NCBI GenBank assembly: GCA_041672465.1
Contig: JBAYZO010000004.1
Span: 1-64,000, forward strand
Reading direction: 5' to 3'
Length of the DNA stretch: 64,000 bases
DNA from: UBA1206 sp041672465
Lineage (GTDB): Bacteria; Bacillota; Clostridia; Oscillospirales; CAG-382
Below the pieces are notes generated by a model. That model worked only from the letters and a program-made list of their open reading frames with translations, was not told the origin of the DNA and did no database searches. Numbering within the stretch: position 1 is the first letter of the stretch; each line of letters starts with the position of its first letter. Positions 8,183 through 15,478 of this stretch are shown here, piece by piece. The translations under genes were made by a program, and so were the position numbers.

Positions 8183-8509
8183 ATGCCGGAAATAGTAAGG
8201 CTATTGGCCGATAACAACACAAATCAGGACGGGTCGATATGGACCACGCTATTGACTTTCGCGCCGTTTGTGGTTTTAATAGCGGTCTTTTACTTTTTTA
8301 TGATACGCCCCCAGAACAAGCGCCAGCGCGAAACGGAATCCATGAGAGAATCCGTAATGCGGGGCGATGTTGTTACCACCGTGGGCGGGATTGTCGGGGT
8401 CGTCATCGTGGTTAAAGACAATAATATACTCCTTGAGACAAGCGGAGATAAAACCCGTATTCAAGTGCAGAAATGGGCTATACGCTCTATAGAGCAAAAA
8501 GCGGAATAG
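8183..8509 (+). CDS. yajC: Preprotein translocase accessory subunit YajC
   Basis: Small single-pass membrane protein associated with SecDF and the SecYEG channel. The 108-residue length is normal. One membrane span (about residues 20-40, LLTFAPFVVLIAVFYFFM) is followed at once by the family signature IRPQNKRQRE, then a soluble tail with GDVVTTVGGIVGVV. The ATG is preceded by GAAAGGG. It follows ymdB by 47 bases, so it may be in the same transcript. No secDF genes are in the window. Confidence 0.95.
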   Translation: MPEIVRLLADNNTNQDGSIWTTLLTFAPFVVLIAVFYFFMIRPQNKRQRETESMRESVMRGDVVTTVGGIVGVVIVVKDNNILLETSGDKTRIQVQKWAIRSIEQKAE

Positions 8510-8637
8510 CCTTTACCTTTGCCATTGGTTTGGCGTATATAATATAGTTTTATCGCCGAAAAGCAAAGAAAACGGAAAATTAAAGTAAAAATAAATAAGC
8601 TGATCAAAGAATTTGTTTTGCGAAAGGAAGACAGTCA

Positions 8638-10023
8638 ATGAAAACTTATGTTATCCCACAAGCCGAAGTTCCCGTAAGCTTTAATTGCGACGTCGTAGTG
8701 TGCGGCGGCGGCACGGCGGGGGTGCACGCGGCCGTCGCGGCGGCGAAAGAGGGCAAGTCGGTCATACTCATAGAACAGTTCGGTTCTGTCGGCGGCTCGG
8801 CCGGGAACGCCCTTGTAACGCCTTTGATGCATTCTCATATCGAGGGCGACCCCAACTGCTCTTATATCACAAATCTTTTGCACGAGGAAATGATAAGCCT
8901 CGGCGACCTTGACGAGTCAAAGCGGGCTTTTGACCCCATGATCCTCCGCATAGCGTCGGAAAAGCTTTGCGTGGAAGCCGGGGTTAAAATTTTATACTAT
9001 AACTTCATTTCAGACGTCATAACCGAAAACGGAAAAGTCAAGGGCGTGGTGACGGTGTCGAAGTCCGGCAAGCGGGTTGTCGCCGGCAAGGCTTTTATCG
9101 ACTGTACCGGCGACGGCGACGTTTCGGTACTCGCGGGGGCGGAATACCAAAAGGGCAACCCGGAAACCGGCAAATGCCAGCCTATTTCGCTGCGGTATAT
9201 CGTTTCGGGCGTTGACATTGACGCGCTGGGCAAGTTTATTTTGTCCGAAGTCGCCCGCACCGGGGTGAGCGGAAGCTCCTCTTACAACAACGGCATAGTT
9301 TACGCCGCCTGCACTTCCACCGGCAACTGGACTTTCACAAACTTGTTTGACCGGGCGATAGCGGCCGGCGACCTTATACCCGAGGACAAGGCGTATTGGC
9401 AGATGTTTATGCTCCGCAACCGCCCGGGCTCGCTGGCTTTTAACAACCCGGAATTCTTCGAGGACACCGACGGCACAAACGCCGATCATCTGACAAGAGC
9501 CCAGATCGAGGGTAAAACGGCCATTATACGGCAGTTAAAGTTTTATAAAAAATACATGAAGGGCTTTGAGTCCGCCCATGTCACGGAAATAGCTCCCATG
9601 GTGGGAGTTCGCGAAACCCGCCATATCAAAACCGAATATGTGCTCACGGGCGAGGACCTTATCTCAAGGAAGAAATTCCCCGATGCCTTTTGCCAGAGCA
9701 ATTACCCGGTCGACATACACGGCAAAGTGCTTAACTGCAAGCCCAACGCCGCGCCCGTCAACGACGGCAAGCCGTGGTATGAGGTGCCTTTCCGCTCGCT
9801 TATTGTTGCGGGGTTTGACAATTTATTCGTGGCGGGGAGATGCCTCGGCGCGGAATTTTTAGCTCAGGCTTCGCTCCGCATCCAGCCATCCGTGAGGTCA
9901 TCCGGCGAGGCGGCGGGTATTGGCAGCGCCATAATGATTGACAAGGGAATAAAGGCAAAAGAAGTGAACGGCAAGGAAGTCCGAGAGATTATGGAGAAAA
10001 AGGGCGGCGTCTTTAAGCGCTGA
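8638..10023 (+). CDS. FAD-dependent oxidoreductase
   Basis: 461-residue flavoprotein of the FAD_oxidored type (dinucleotide-binding fold at the N-terminus). The FAD-binding glycine motif is VCGGGTAGVHAAVAAAKEG (about residues 21-39), followed by an acidic residue at the end of the next strand (LIEQFG). Other landmarks are IDCTGDGDVSVLAG (about 155-168) and a C-terminal FAD-contacting segment LFVAGRCLGAEFLAQASLR with SGEAAGIGSA. Substrate unknown; relatives act on small organic acids or remain uncharacterised. No signal peptide. GAAAGGAAG precedes the ATG. It is followed closely by ogt. Confidence 0.88.
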   Translation: MKTYVIPQAEVPVSFNCDVVVCGGGTAGVHAAVAAAKEGKSVILIEQFGSVGGSAGNALVTPLMHSHIEGDPNCSYITNLLHEEMISLGDLDESKRAFDPMILRIASEKLCVEAGVKILYYNFISDVITENGKVKGVVTVSKSGKRVVAGKAFIDCTGDGDVSVLAGAEYQKGNPETGKCQPISLRYIVSGVDIDALGKFILSEVARTGVSGSSSYNNGIVYAACTSTGNWTFTNLFDRAIAAGDLIPEDKAYWQMFMLRNRPGSLAFNNPEFFEDTDGTNADHLTRAQIEGKTAIIRQLKFYKKYMKGFESAHVTEIAPMVGVRETRHIKTEYVLTGEDLISRKKFPDAFCQSNYPVDIHGKVLNCKPNAAPVNDGKPWYEVPFRSLIVAGFDNLFVAGRCLGAEFLAQASLRIQPSVRSSGEAAGIGSAIMIDKGIKAKEVNGKEVREIMEKKGGVFKR

Positions 10024-10037
10024 CCCGTGAAATACTA

Positions 10038-10520
10038 ATGAGCGCTAAGTATTATTCGCTAACCTTTGACACCCCTATCGGGAAGCTCTGCCCTGTCTCG
10101 GACGGAAAGTACATAACGGAAATCCTATTCGGCGGCTGCCCGGGCTGTTTTGAGAACGGGGAAAGTGTCTTGGTTTTGCAAAACGCGAAGACCCAAATAA
10201 ACGAATACCTTGCCGGAAAAAGGATTGCTTTTGATTTGCCTATACGATTTATTTCCGGCACTCCTTTCCAAAAAGATGTGTGGAACGCCATAAAATCCAT
10301 ACCCTACGGGCAAACGGCCTCATACGGCAGTCTTGCCATAAACATAAACCGTCCGAGAGCGTACAGGGCGGTGGGAACCGCTTGCTCCGCCAATACGCTC
10401 CCCCTTATTATCCCCTGCCACAGGGTGGTCGCGTCACGCGGGGAGGGCGGTTTTACGGGCGGAATGCATATTAAAAGGTTTTTGTTAAGCCTTGAGGAAA
10501 AATATTTAAACCTAAAATAA
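10038..10520 (+). CDS. ogt: Methylated-DNA--[protein]-cysteine S-methyltransferase
   Basis: Suicide repair protein that takes alkyl groups from O6-alkylguanine onto its own cysteine. The 160-residue length is typical. The active-site motif PCHRVV contains Cys127, preceded by the DNA-binding turn SYGSLAININRPRAYRAVG (recognition helix and arginine finger) and followed by GGFTGG. It starts 15 bases after the oxidoreductase stop, so they are probably co-transcribed; a functional link is not evident. Confidence 0.95.
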   Translation: MSAKYYSLTFDTPIGKLCPVSDGKYITEILFGGCPGCFENGESVLVLQNAKTQINEYLAGKRIAFDLPIRFISGTPFQKDVWNAIKSIPYGQTASYGSLAININRPRAYRAVGTACSANTLPLIIPCHRVVASRGEGGFTGGMHIKRFLLSLEEKYLNLK

Positions 10521-10546
10521 AAGCCATACCGCCGCCGGCCAAATTA

Positions 10547-10575
10547 TTGACAAAAGTGGTTTTTTATGCTATTAT
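10547..10575 (+). promoter_or_regulatory. Sigma-A promoter of the pilus operon
   Basis: TTGACA (10547-10552), 17 bases, TATTAT (10570-10575), with an extended -10 (TGC immediately upstream). Transcription should start near 10582, about 100 bases before the first pilin-like gene. Confidence 0.7.
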
Positions 10576-10678
10576 TTCCTCAATAACTAACTATTTTACT
10601 TCGCCGTCATGATATGCCAGCCCAAACGGAATACTTATGGCGGCGGCAAAATTTGGTCCGCGGGGGTAAAGGCTAAGA

Positions 10679-11236
10679 ATGAAAAAGTGCTTCAGACAAG
10701 AGTTTACTATATTTAGGCTAACGGTCGCGGTCGCCGTCATATCCCTGCTCGCGGCCGTTTTTATTCCGAAAATAAACGGAATTATAAACAGGGCGAAGGT
10801 TTCTTCCGCGCTTAAAGAAGCGTCTGCCGCGCTTGACATCTACACTTCCCGGAAAAACGAGACGGTAAAAGACGGCACTCTGATATATGTTAACAAAAGC
10901 GGTTGTTTTTTGTTCAGACAAGACGGCGGGGAGCTAAAACAGGAAAAAGCAAGCGACTTATTAACGGATTGCGGCGGGAGCTATATTGAAAAAATTAAAA
11001 ACGTTCCCGCGCTTCTCACCGGTGAGGAGTTAGTTATTATTGAAGGGGAGTTTTACCTCACCGAACCCGGCGGCGACCCCGGCGAGTTCGCGAATTATTA
11101 TAAGCTGTACGAGGGCGGCGCGGGCGATAAATACGCCTTTATCGATGGAAAACTCTATTTGGTTTACGATAAAAACAACCTCCCCGGGCTAAAAGAAAAC
11201 ATCACCGTTTGTGTTTTATACGACAACGCGCCTTAG
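10679..11236 (+). CDS. Non-canonical type IV pilin-like protein
   Basis: 185-residue protein with the architecture of a type IV pilin: short basic leader, a hydrophobic helix (about residues 9-33, ending in AAVFIPKINGIINRAK as in real pilins) and a C-terminal globular part. The prepilin cleavage signature is altered: the residue before the expected cut is Glu8 (EFTIFRL) instead of Gly, and position 5 of the mature protein is Arg13 instead of Glu. Those two residues normally decide peptidase cleavage and N-methylation/assembly. First gene of a pilus operon; its stop codon lies inside an intrinsic terminator, which suggests it is made in excess over the downstream genes. It could be a specialised, uncleaved or decayed pilin. 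Confidence 0.8.
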   Translation: MKKCFRQEFTIFRLTVAVAVISLLAAVFIPKINGIINRAKVSSALKEASAALDIYTSRKNETVKDGTLIYVNKSGCFLFRQDGGELKQEKASDLLTDCGGSYIEKIKNVPALLTGEELVIIEGEFYLTEPGGDPGEFANYYKLYEGGAGDKYAFIDGKLYLVYDKNNLPGLKENITVCVLYDNAP

Positions 11237-11246
11237 GCGCGTTTTT
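11225..11246 (+). terminator. Intrinsic terminator at the stop codon of the first pilin-like gene
   Basis: AACGCGCC, loop TTA, GGCGCGTT, then TTT: an 8-bp perfect stem whose loop begins the TAG stop codon (11234-11236). It lies within the pilus operon, so downstream genes would be read by leakage through it or from a promoter not seen. Confidence 0.75.
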
Positions 11247-11287
11247 CTTATACAATTTTTATTTGCGCGGCGGAAAGGGTTATGAAA

Positions 11288-11752
11288 ATGAAAGGGAAAA
11301 ACGCGTTCACCTTAGCGGAAGCCGCCGTCGCGCTCGCGGTGGCAGCATTGTTCCTCACCCTGACTTTTTCGCTTGTGTCCTCTCTTTGGCAAAACGCGAA
11401 TCTTGCCGAACAGCAGCGCAGTACAAACAGCGAGGTTAAAAAAGCGAGAAAAGCAATTGAAGACTGGTTCAGCGGAGGTGACAGCGACGACTTTGGCTTT
11501 CCGCAGACTTTTGATAATTTTGCCGTCATGGGAAACCGAACGCTTTGCTTTGACAAAGAGACGGGGGTTCTTACTTCAAGCGACGGAGTTTCCGAGACCG
11601 GCTTTTCTTTTGGGGTTATTCGCGAAATAAGGTTTATTTCGTCGGAAAACCTGCTAAAAGCCACTCTTGTCTGCTTTTCGGGCGGGCGAGACTGTTTTTA
11701 TGACATTATGCTGTTTAAAAAAAGCGCAAATTTTGACGCGGGGGACACATAA
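11288..11752 (+). CDS. Prepilin-like protein (minor pilin/pseudopilin)
   Basis: About 154 residues. The N-terminus NAFTLAEAAVALAVAAL is a prepilin signature with Ala instead of Gly before the cut and with the conserved Glu at mature position 5. A hydrophobic helix follows, then SLWQNANLAEQQR, typical of GspI/GspJ-type minor pseudopilins. ATG 11288 is preferred over ATG 11282 because AAAGGG (11274-11279) is 8 bases from it. It lies behind the terminator at 11225-11246 and directly before the PilM-like gene (stop and start touch). Confidence 0.85.
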   Translation: MKGKNAFTLAEAAVALAVAALFLTLTFSLVSSLWQNANLAEQQRSTNSEVKKARKAIEDWFSGGDSDDFGFPQTFDNFAVMGNRTLCFDKETGVLTSSDGVSETGFSFGVIREIRFISSENLLKATLVCFSGGRDCFYDIMLFKKSANFDAGDT

Positions 11753-11753
11753 A

Positions 11754-12671
11754 ATGACCCTTGACTTGATTTTTATTGAAAGAGAAGAAGAAAATTTACG
11801 GCTGTTTTGTCACGCAAAAGACGGCGGGGGGTTTCTTAACGCAAAGTTTTCTTGGGACTGTTCCGACAAAGACGGTCTCGCGAGGGCTGTCGATAATGCG
11901 TTTCTCGGAATAAGCGCGCAAATCAAACCCCTGCGTGGGCGGGAATTTCTACTCTTAGCGCCATGGTATACTGTCGCTTATGACTTTATCACCCTCCCCG
12001 CGGGACTGAAATCCAAGCTCCGCATTGCTTTAAAAACCGAGATTAAACTTCTTTATAAAAACCCCGAAAACCTTTATATTAAAACGAAAAAAGCCCCCGC
12101 GAGCGGACTAAACGCCGTATATAGTGTTTCGCTTATAAATAAAAGTTTTATAAAAGAGCTTTCGCAAGCGGCGGGGAGACATGGGATAAATATAAAATTC
12201 TTCGCCCCTGAAGTTTCTCTTCTCACTTCGCTCTGCGGGGTTCGCAAAGATAAGCAGACGGTTATCGCCGATGCTCGAAAAAACCACACGGTTCTCGCGT
12301 TTTGCAAAAACGGGGATATTATCGGCGCCGCTTGTTTGCCCGCCGGTTTTCAGGGGTATTCCGACGATAGCTTTGTTTTGGGCGGTGAAGACTGCCCTCA
12401 AAGAAAATCAACCGCAAGCTTTATTTCAGAAGAAATTTTAACTTTCGGGAAAAACGCGTTGGATTTGGGATATCTCACCTGTCTTGACGAAGTTATCTTT
12501 TGCGCGCCGGAAAGCTTTGCCCTCCCCCCATGGGGTAACGGCAACGAAAAACAACCCCCCGGTCTTGTGATAATAACAAAAAGCGGCGGGGAAAATAACC
12601 CGGCGCAGGGCTTGTTTACTTTAAACAACCTAAAAAATATAAGCAAAATTCATGGGGTTTACAGGATATGA
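11754..12671 (+). CDS. PilM/GspL-like pilus assembly protein (tentative)
   Basis: 305-residue soluble protein with no membrane span at the N-terminus. Position, length and the alternation of beta strands with VIADARKNHTVLAFCKNGDI fit the actin-like fold of PilM, the cytoplasmic platform protein of type IV pili, but nucleotide-binding motifs are not clear enough to be sure. ATG 11754 follows the preceding pilin stop at once; a longer frame from 11667 overlaps that gene and is rejected. No PilN or PilO candidates follow, which is unusual if it is a PilM. The next gene overlaps its stop by four bases. Confidence 0.6.
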   Translation: MTLDLIFIEREEENLRLFCHAKDGGGFLNAKFSWDCSDKDGLARAVDNAFLGISAQIKPLRGREFLLLAPWYTVAYDFITLPAGLKSKLRIALKTEIKLLYKNPENLYIKTKKAPASGLNAVYSVSLINKSFIKELSQAAGRHGINIKFFAPEVSLLTSLCGVRKDKQTVIADARKNHTVLAFCKNGDIIGAACLPAGFQGYSDDSFVLGGEDCPQRKSTASFISEEILTFGKNALDLGYLTCLDEVIFCAPESFALPPWGNGNEKQPPGLVIITKSGGENNPAQGLFTLNNLKNISKIHGVYRI

Positions 12672-13087
12672 AAGTTAAAGCGAAAAAAGGCTTCGCGCTT
12701 GCCGAATGTATTATCGCGATCGCCCTTGTGGGGATAATCGCCGCGTCCGCTCTCGGCGTTGTCGCCTACACTTCCCGCGCGAGAGAGGTTTATAACAGGG
12801 GTTTTATGTCCCTTGACAAGCTGAGGGCGCTTTATGTCTGTCACCGCTCGGGGGATTTTAAAACGGCGGGGGCGCTTTTAACCGGGCTTGAAATAAACGA
12901 AAACGATGACGGGGTCTTTGTGTTTTATTTTGACAAGTCAGGCCAAAACGCTCTCCCAGAAAGCTTTGACTTTAAAATAACAGTCTTCGGCGGACAGGAC
13001 TTTTTCGGGGTGATTTATGACAGCCGCGGGAAGGTAATTTATCAAACCCCAAAATTCGGGGAGATCGGGGGGAGCAATGACGGCTAA
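12668..13087 (+). CDS. Prepilin-like protein with canonical leader
   Basis: 139 residues. The leader MKVKAKKG is followed by FALAECIIAIALVGIIAASALG: Gly before the cut, Phe at +1, Glu at +5, then the hydrophobic assembly helix. This is the only fully canonical pilin of the main operon. The ATGA overlap with the PilM-like gene indicates coupled translation; the next pilin-like gene overlaps its end by 11 bases. Confidence 0.88.
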   Translation: MKVKAKKGFALAECIIAIALVGIIAASALGVVAYTSRAREVYNRGFMSLDKLRALYVCHRSGDFKTAGALLTGLEINENDDGVFVFYFDKSGQNALPESFDFKITVFGGQDFFGVIYDSRGKVIYQTPKFGEIGGSNDG

Positions 13088-13421
13088 ATACAAAAAGGGT
13101 TTTCTGACGCTCGCGGCGCTGGCGGCGGCGGCCGTGGTAGCCATATTATGCGCGTCCGCTCTGGCGGTCTCAAACGCCACGGCGTTTAGCCTTGCAGCGG
13201 AAAAACAAGCCTTTGTCCAAAGGCTTTGGGTAGACAGCGTGGGGGACGCGTTTTTAAGAAGTGATGAGTGCGCCTACTCGCCCGAATTCGGCTTTGGGAG
13301 TGATAAATACGAAATAAAAATAGGCGGGGACAGCCTTGTTATAAAAACAAAGGGCGGCGAAACCCTGCTTTGCGTTATTAAAGACGGTCAGCAAATAAAA
13401 AAATGGTCATACGGGGAGTAA
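13077..13421 (+). CDS. Pilin-like protein lacking Glu5 (possible tip pilin)
   Basis: 114 residues. KKGFLTLAALAAAAVVAIL has a good Gly/Phe cleavage site but Ala at mature position 5. Among known systems the GspK/PilX-type minor pilins lack this Glu and cap the tip of the fibre, so a tip role is a reasonable inference here. The rest is a small globular domain. It begins inside the end of the previous gene and ends three bases before the prepilin peptidase. Confidence 0.8.
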   Translation: MTAKYKKGFLTLAALAAAAVVAILCASALAVSNATAFSLAAEKQAFVQRLWVDSVGDAFLRSDECAYSPEFGFGSDKYEIKIGGDSLVIKTKGGETLLCVIKDGQQIKKWSYGE

Positions 13422-13424
13422 ATT

Positions 13425-14165
13425 ATGGGGTATAAGGTTTTGCTATTAGCGCTGTTTGGCGCGCTTGGGTTTGTTATGGGATGGTTTTTGAATTTTGTAA
13501 TTTATAAATTTCAAAAAAGCGAAAAGGACGGCGATATTGCCCTAACGCGGGAAAAAGCTTCGTTTCTGTCCGAGTTTTTAAAGAGAAAGTATAGTTTTTT
13601 CGGCAAGGCAATATCTGTTGGGCAGTTTTCCGTCTGCCTTATAAACTCGGTTTTATGGATTGGCTGCGCTTATTTCTTTTACGGCAATACTTTGGCCGTG
13701 GTTGTAAATTCCCTTATGGTCTCCTGCCTTATTTGTATCTCATACATTGACGCCGCGACGCTTTTGATCCCCGATATTCTGCTTGCCGTATTTGGGGCTG
13801 CCTGCTTAGCGCGCTTTATTGTAAACGGAATTGAGTTGTGGAAAAACGCGTTTTTAGGGCTGGCGCTGATGCTGCTGCTTACGGGGATAGCCTATATAGC
13901 CGGGCGCTTGGTGTATAAAATACAGCCGCTTGGCGAGGGGGATATTATTTTAATGGCGGTGAGCGGGTTTGCCCTCGGTTATCAAAAAGCGCTGCTTTCG
14001 CTTTTGGCGGCGTCGCTGCTTGCCTCGGGCGTAATGTTTTTTCAAAATCTGCTTGAGCGCGGGAGCGGCAGACGTCACGCCTTCGCGCCGTTTATATCGG
14101 TTGGGGTGGCGCTCATGCTGTTTTTCGGCGATAAGCTTGTCCTTGCCTTTTTTGGGTCAATATAA
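13425..14165 (+). CDS. Type IV prepilin peptidase (PilD/GspO family)
   Basis: Polytopic membrane aspartic protease that removes prepilin leaders. 246 residues with about seven membrane spans. Both catalytic aspartates are visible: Asp109 in IDAATLLIPD and Asp173 in GEGDI (the GxGD motif). The N-terminal methylase/zinc module is reduced: the two CxxC pairs usual in PilD are absent, as in several Gram-positive and archaeal-type enzymes. Its place among the pilin genes fits its role. Confidence 0.92.
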   Translation: MGYKVLLLALFGALGFVMGWFLNFVIYKFQKSEKDGDIALTREKASFLSEFLKRKYSFFGKAISVGQFSVCLINSVLWIGCAYFFYGNTLAVVVNSLMVSCLICISYIDAATLLIPDILLAVFGAACLARFIVNGIELWKNAFLGLALMLLLTGIAYIAGRLVYKIQPLGEGDIILMAVSGFALGYQKALLSLLAASLLASGVMFFQNLLERGSGRRHAFAPFISVGVALMLFFGDKLVLAFFGSI

Positions 14166-14193
14166 TTAATCTATAAGAAAGGGGGAAGTAAAA

Positions 14194-15438
14194 ATGACCT
14201 CGCGGCTGTTTCAGCGAAAAAACACAAAGCTTTACAGATATAAATACCTTGCCTTAGACCAAAGCGAAAAAAAACACAGGGGAGTTTTTTTGTCCGACAA
14301 CAAACAAAACCTGCGGGAAGACTTAGCGCGAAACAAGCTGTTTCTTGTAAAGTCAAGAAAAACCAGAGAGAATTCGGTTCTCGGGCTGTTTAATTTTTCC
14401 GTAAAGGTAAAACACAAAGAAATAAGTTTGTTTTGCTCCCGGCTTTCCGCCATGCTAAGCGCGGGGCTGACCATTGATAAGTGCGTTGACCTTTTAAAAG
14501 ACGAAAGCGGCTCGAAAAAGCTCAAAGCCACTCTTTCCCTTGTCAGCGAAGACTTAAAATCCGGACTGTTGTTCTCGCAATCAATGGCGAAATATAAAAC
14601 TGTGTTCCCCGCGCCCCTTGTGAGCATGGCGAGGGTCGGTGAAAACAGCGGCGGCCTTGACGCGCCGCTTAAAAAAATGGCGGATTTTTACGAGGCAAGC
14701 TGTAAAATAAAAACCAAATCAAAAAAAGCGTCTGTTTACCCGCTGGCGCTGATTTGCTTGTTGGCGGGTGTTTTCGCGATAACATTTTTATATGTCATTC
14801 CCGCTTTCAAAAAGTCGCTTGACACTCTTGAAGTCCCGCTCCCCGCCATGACGACAGCCGTGCTGAGGTTAGGGAATTTTATTTCATCATACTACTTAGA
14901 AACTCTTTTCTGTTTAGCAATTTGCATAGCTATTTTTACCGCCGCATTAAAGAGCAGGACGGGAAAACAGGTTTTCCACTTTGTTTTGTCATACCTGCCT
15001 CTGACAGGGAGGGTTCAGCGTTTCGCGGCGAGCGCCGAACTTTCGGGCGCGCTTGGAATTTTACTCAGCGGCGGGGTGGATATGGCGCTTGCCCTTGATG
15101 AGGCGGAGGGCGTTATAGAAAACACCTTCTTTAAAAAGCGGGTAAGGGAGGCGTTTCGGCGGGTAAAGGGCGGGGAGAGTCTGTCTTCCGCGCTTGAACA
15201 TTGCGGAGCTTTTCCTCCGGAGTTCTCCCATATGGTCTCGGTCGGCGAGAACACGGGGGAATACGGCAAAACCCTCCTCGGGGCGTCCTTGTATTTTGAA
15301 ACCCGGCTTCAAAGCGAGCTTAATACGCTGACCCAGCTTATTCAGCCGTCGCTGCTTGTCATAACGGGAGGGCTTGTGGCGGTCTTGTTTTACGCGATTT
15401 ATTCCCCTGTGATAGCCCTTATTAATTCATTGGGGTAA
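14194..15438 (+). CDS. Type II secretion system F / PilC family inner-membrane protein
   Basis: Platform protein around which the pilus is assembled and with which the ATPase interacts. 414 residues, family-typical length. Two homologous cytoplasmic T2SSF domains (about 70-195 and 275-400), each with the landmark SAMLSAGLTIDKCVDLL or GILLSGGVDMALAL. Three membrane spans (around 185-207, 235-255 and at the very C-terminus, LLVITGGLVAVLFYAIY). The conserved MVSVGENTGEYGKTL is present. GAAAGGGGGAAG stands before the ATG. Confidence 0.95.
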   Translation: MTSRLFQRKNTKLYRYKYLALDQSEKKHRGVFLSDNKQNLREDLARNKLFLVKSRKTRENSVLGLFNFSVKVKHKEISLFCSRLSAMLSAGLTIDKCVDLLKDESGSKKLKATLSLVSEDLKSGLLFSQSMAKYKTVFPAPLVSMARVGENSGGLDAPLKKMADFYEASCKIKTKSKKASVYPLALICLLAGVFAITFLYVIPAFKKSLDTLEVPLPAMTTAVLRLGNFISSYYLETLFCLAICIAIFTAALKSRTGKQVFHFVLSYLPLTGRVQRFAASAELSGALGILLSGGVDMALALDEAEGVIENTFFKKRVREAFRRVKGGESLSSALEHCGAFPPEFSHMVSVGENTGEYGKTLLGASLYFETRLQSELNTLTQLIQPSLLVITGGLVAVLFYAIYSPVIALINSLG

Positions 15439-15478
15439 AAGGCGCTGAACCTCTAAAAAACAAAGGAGGATTTTAACC

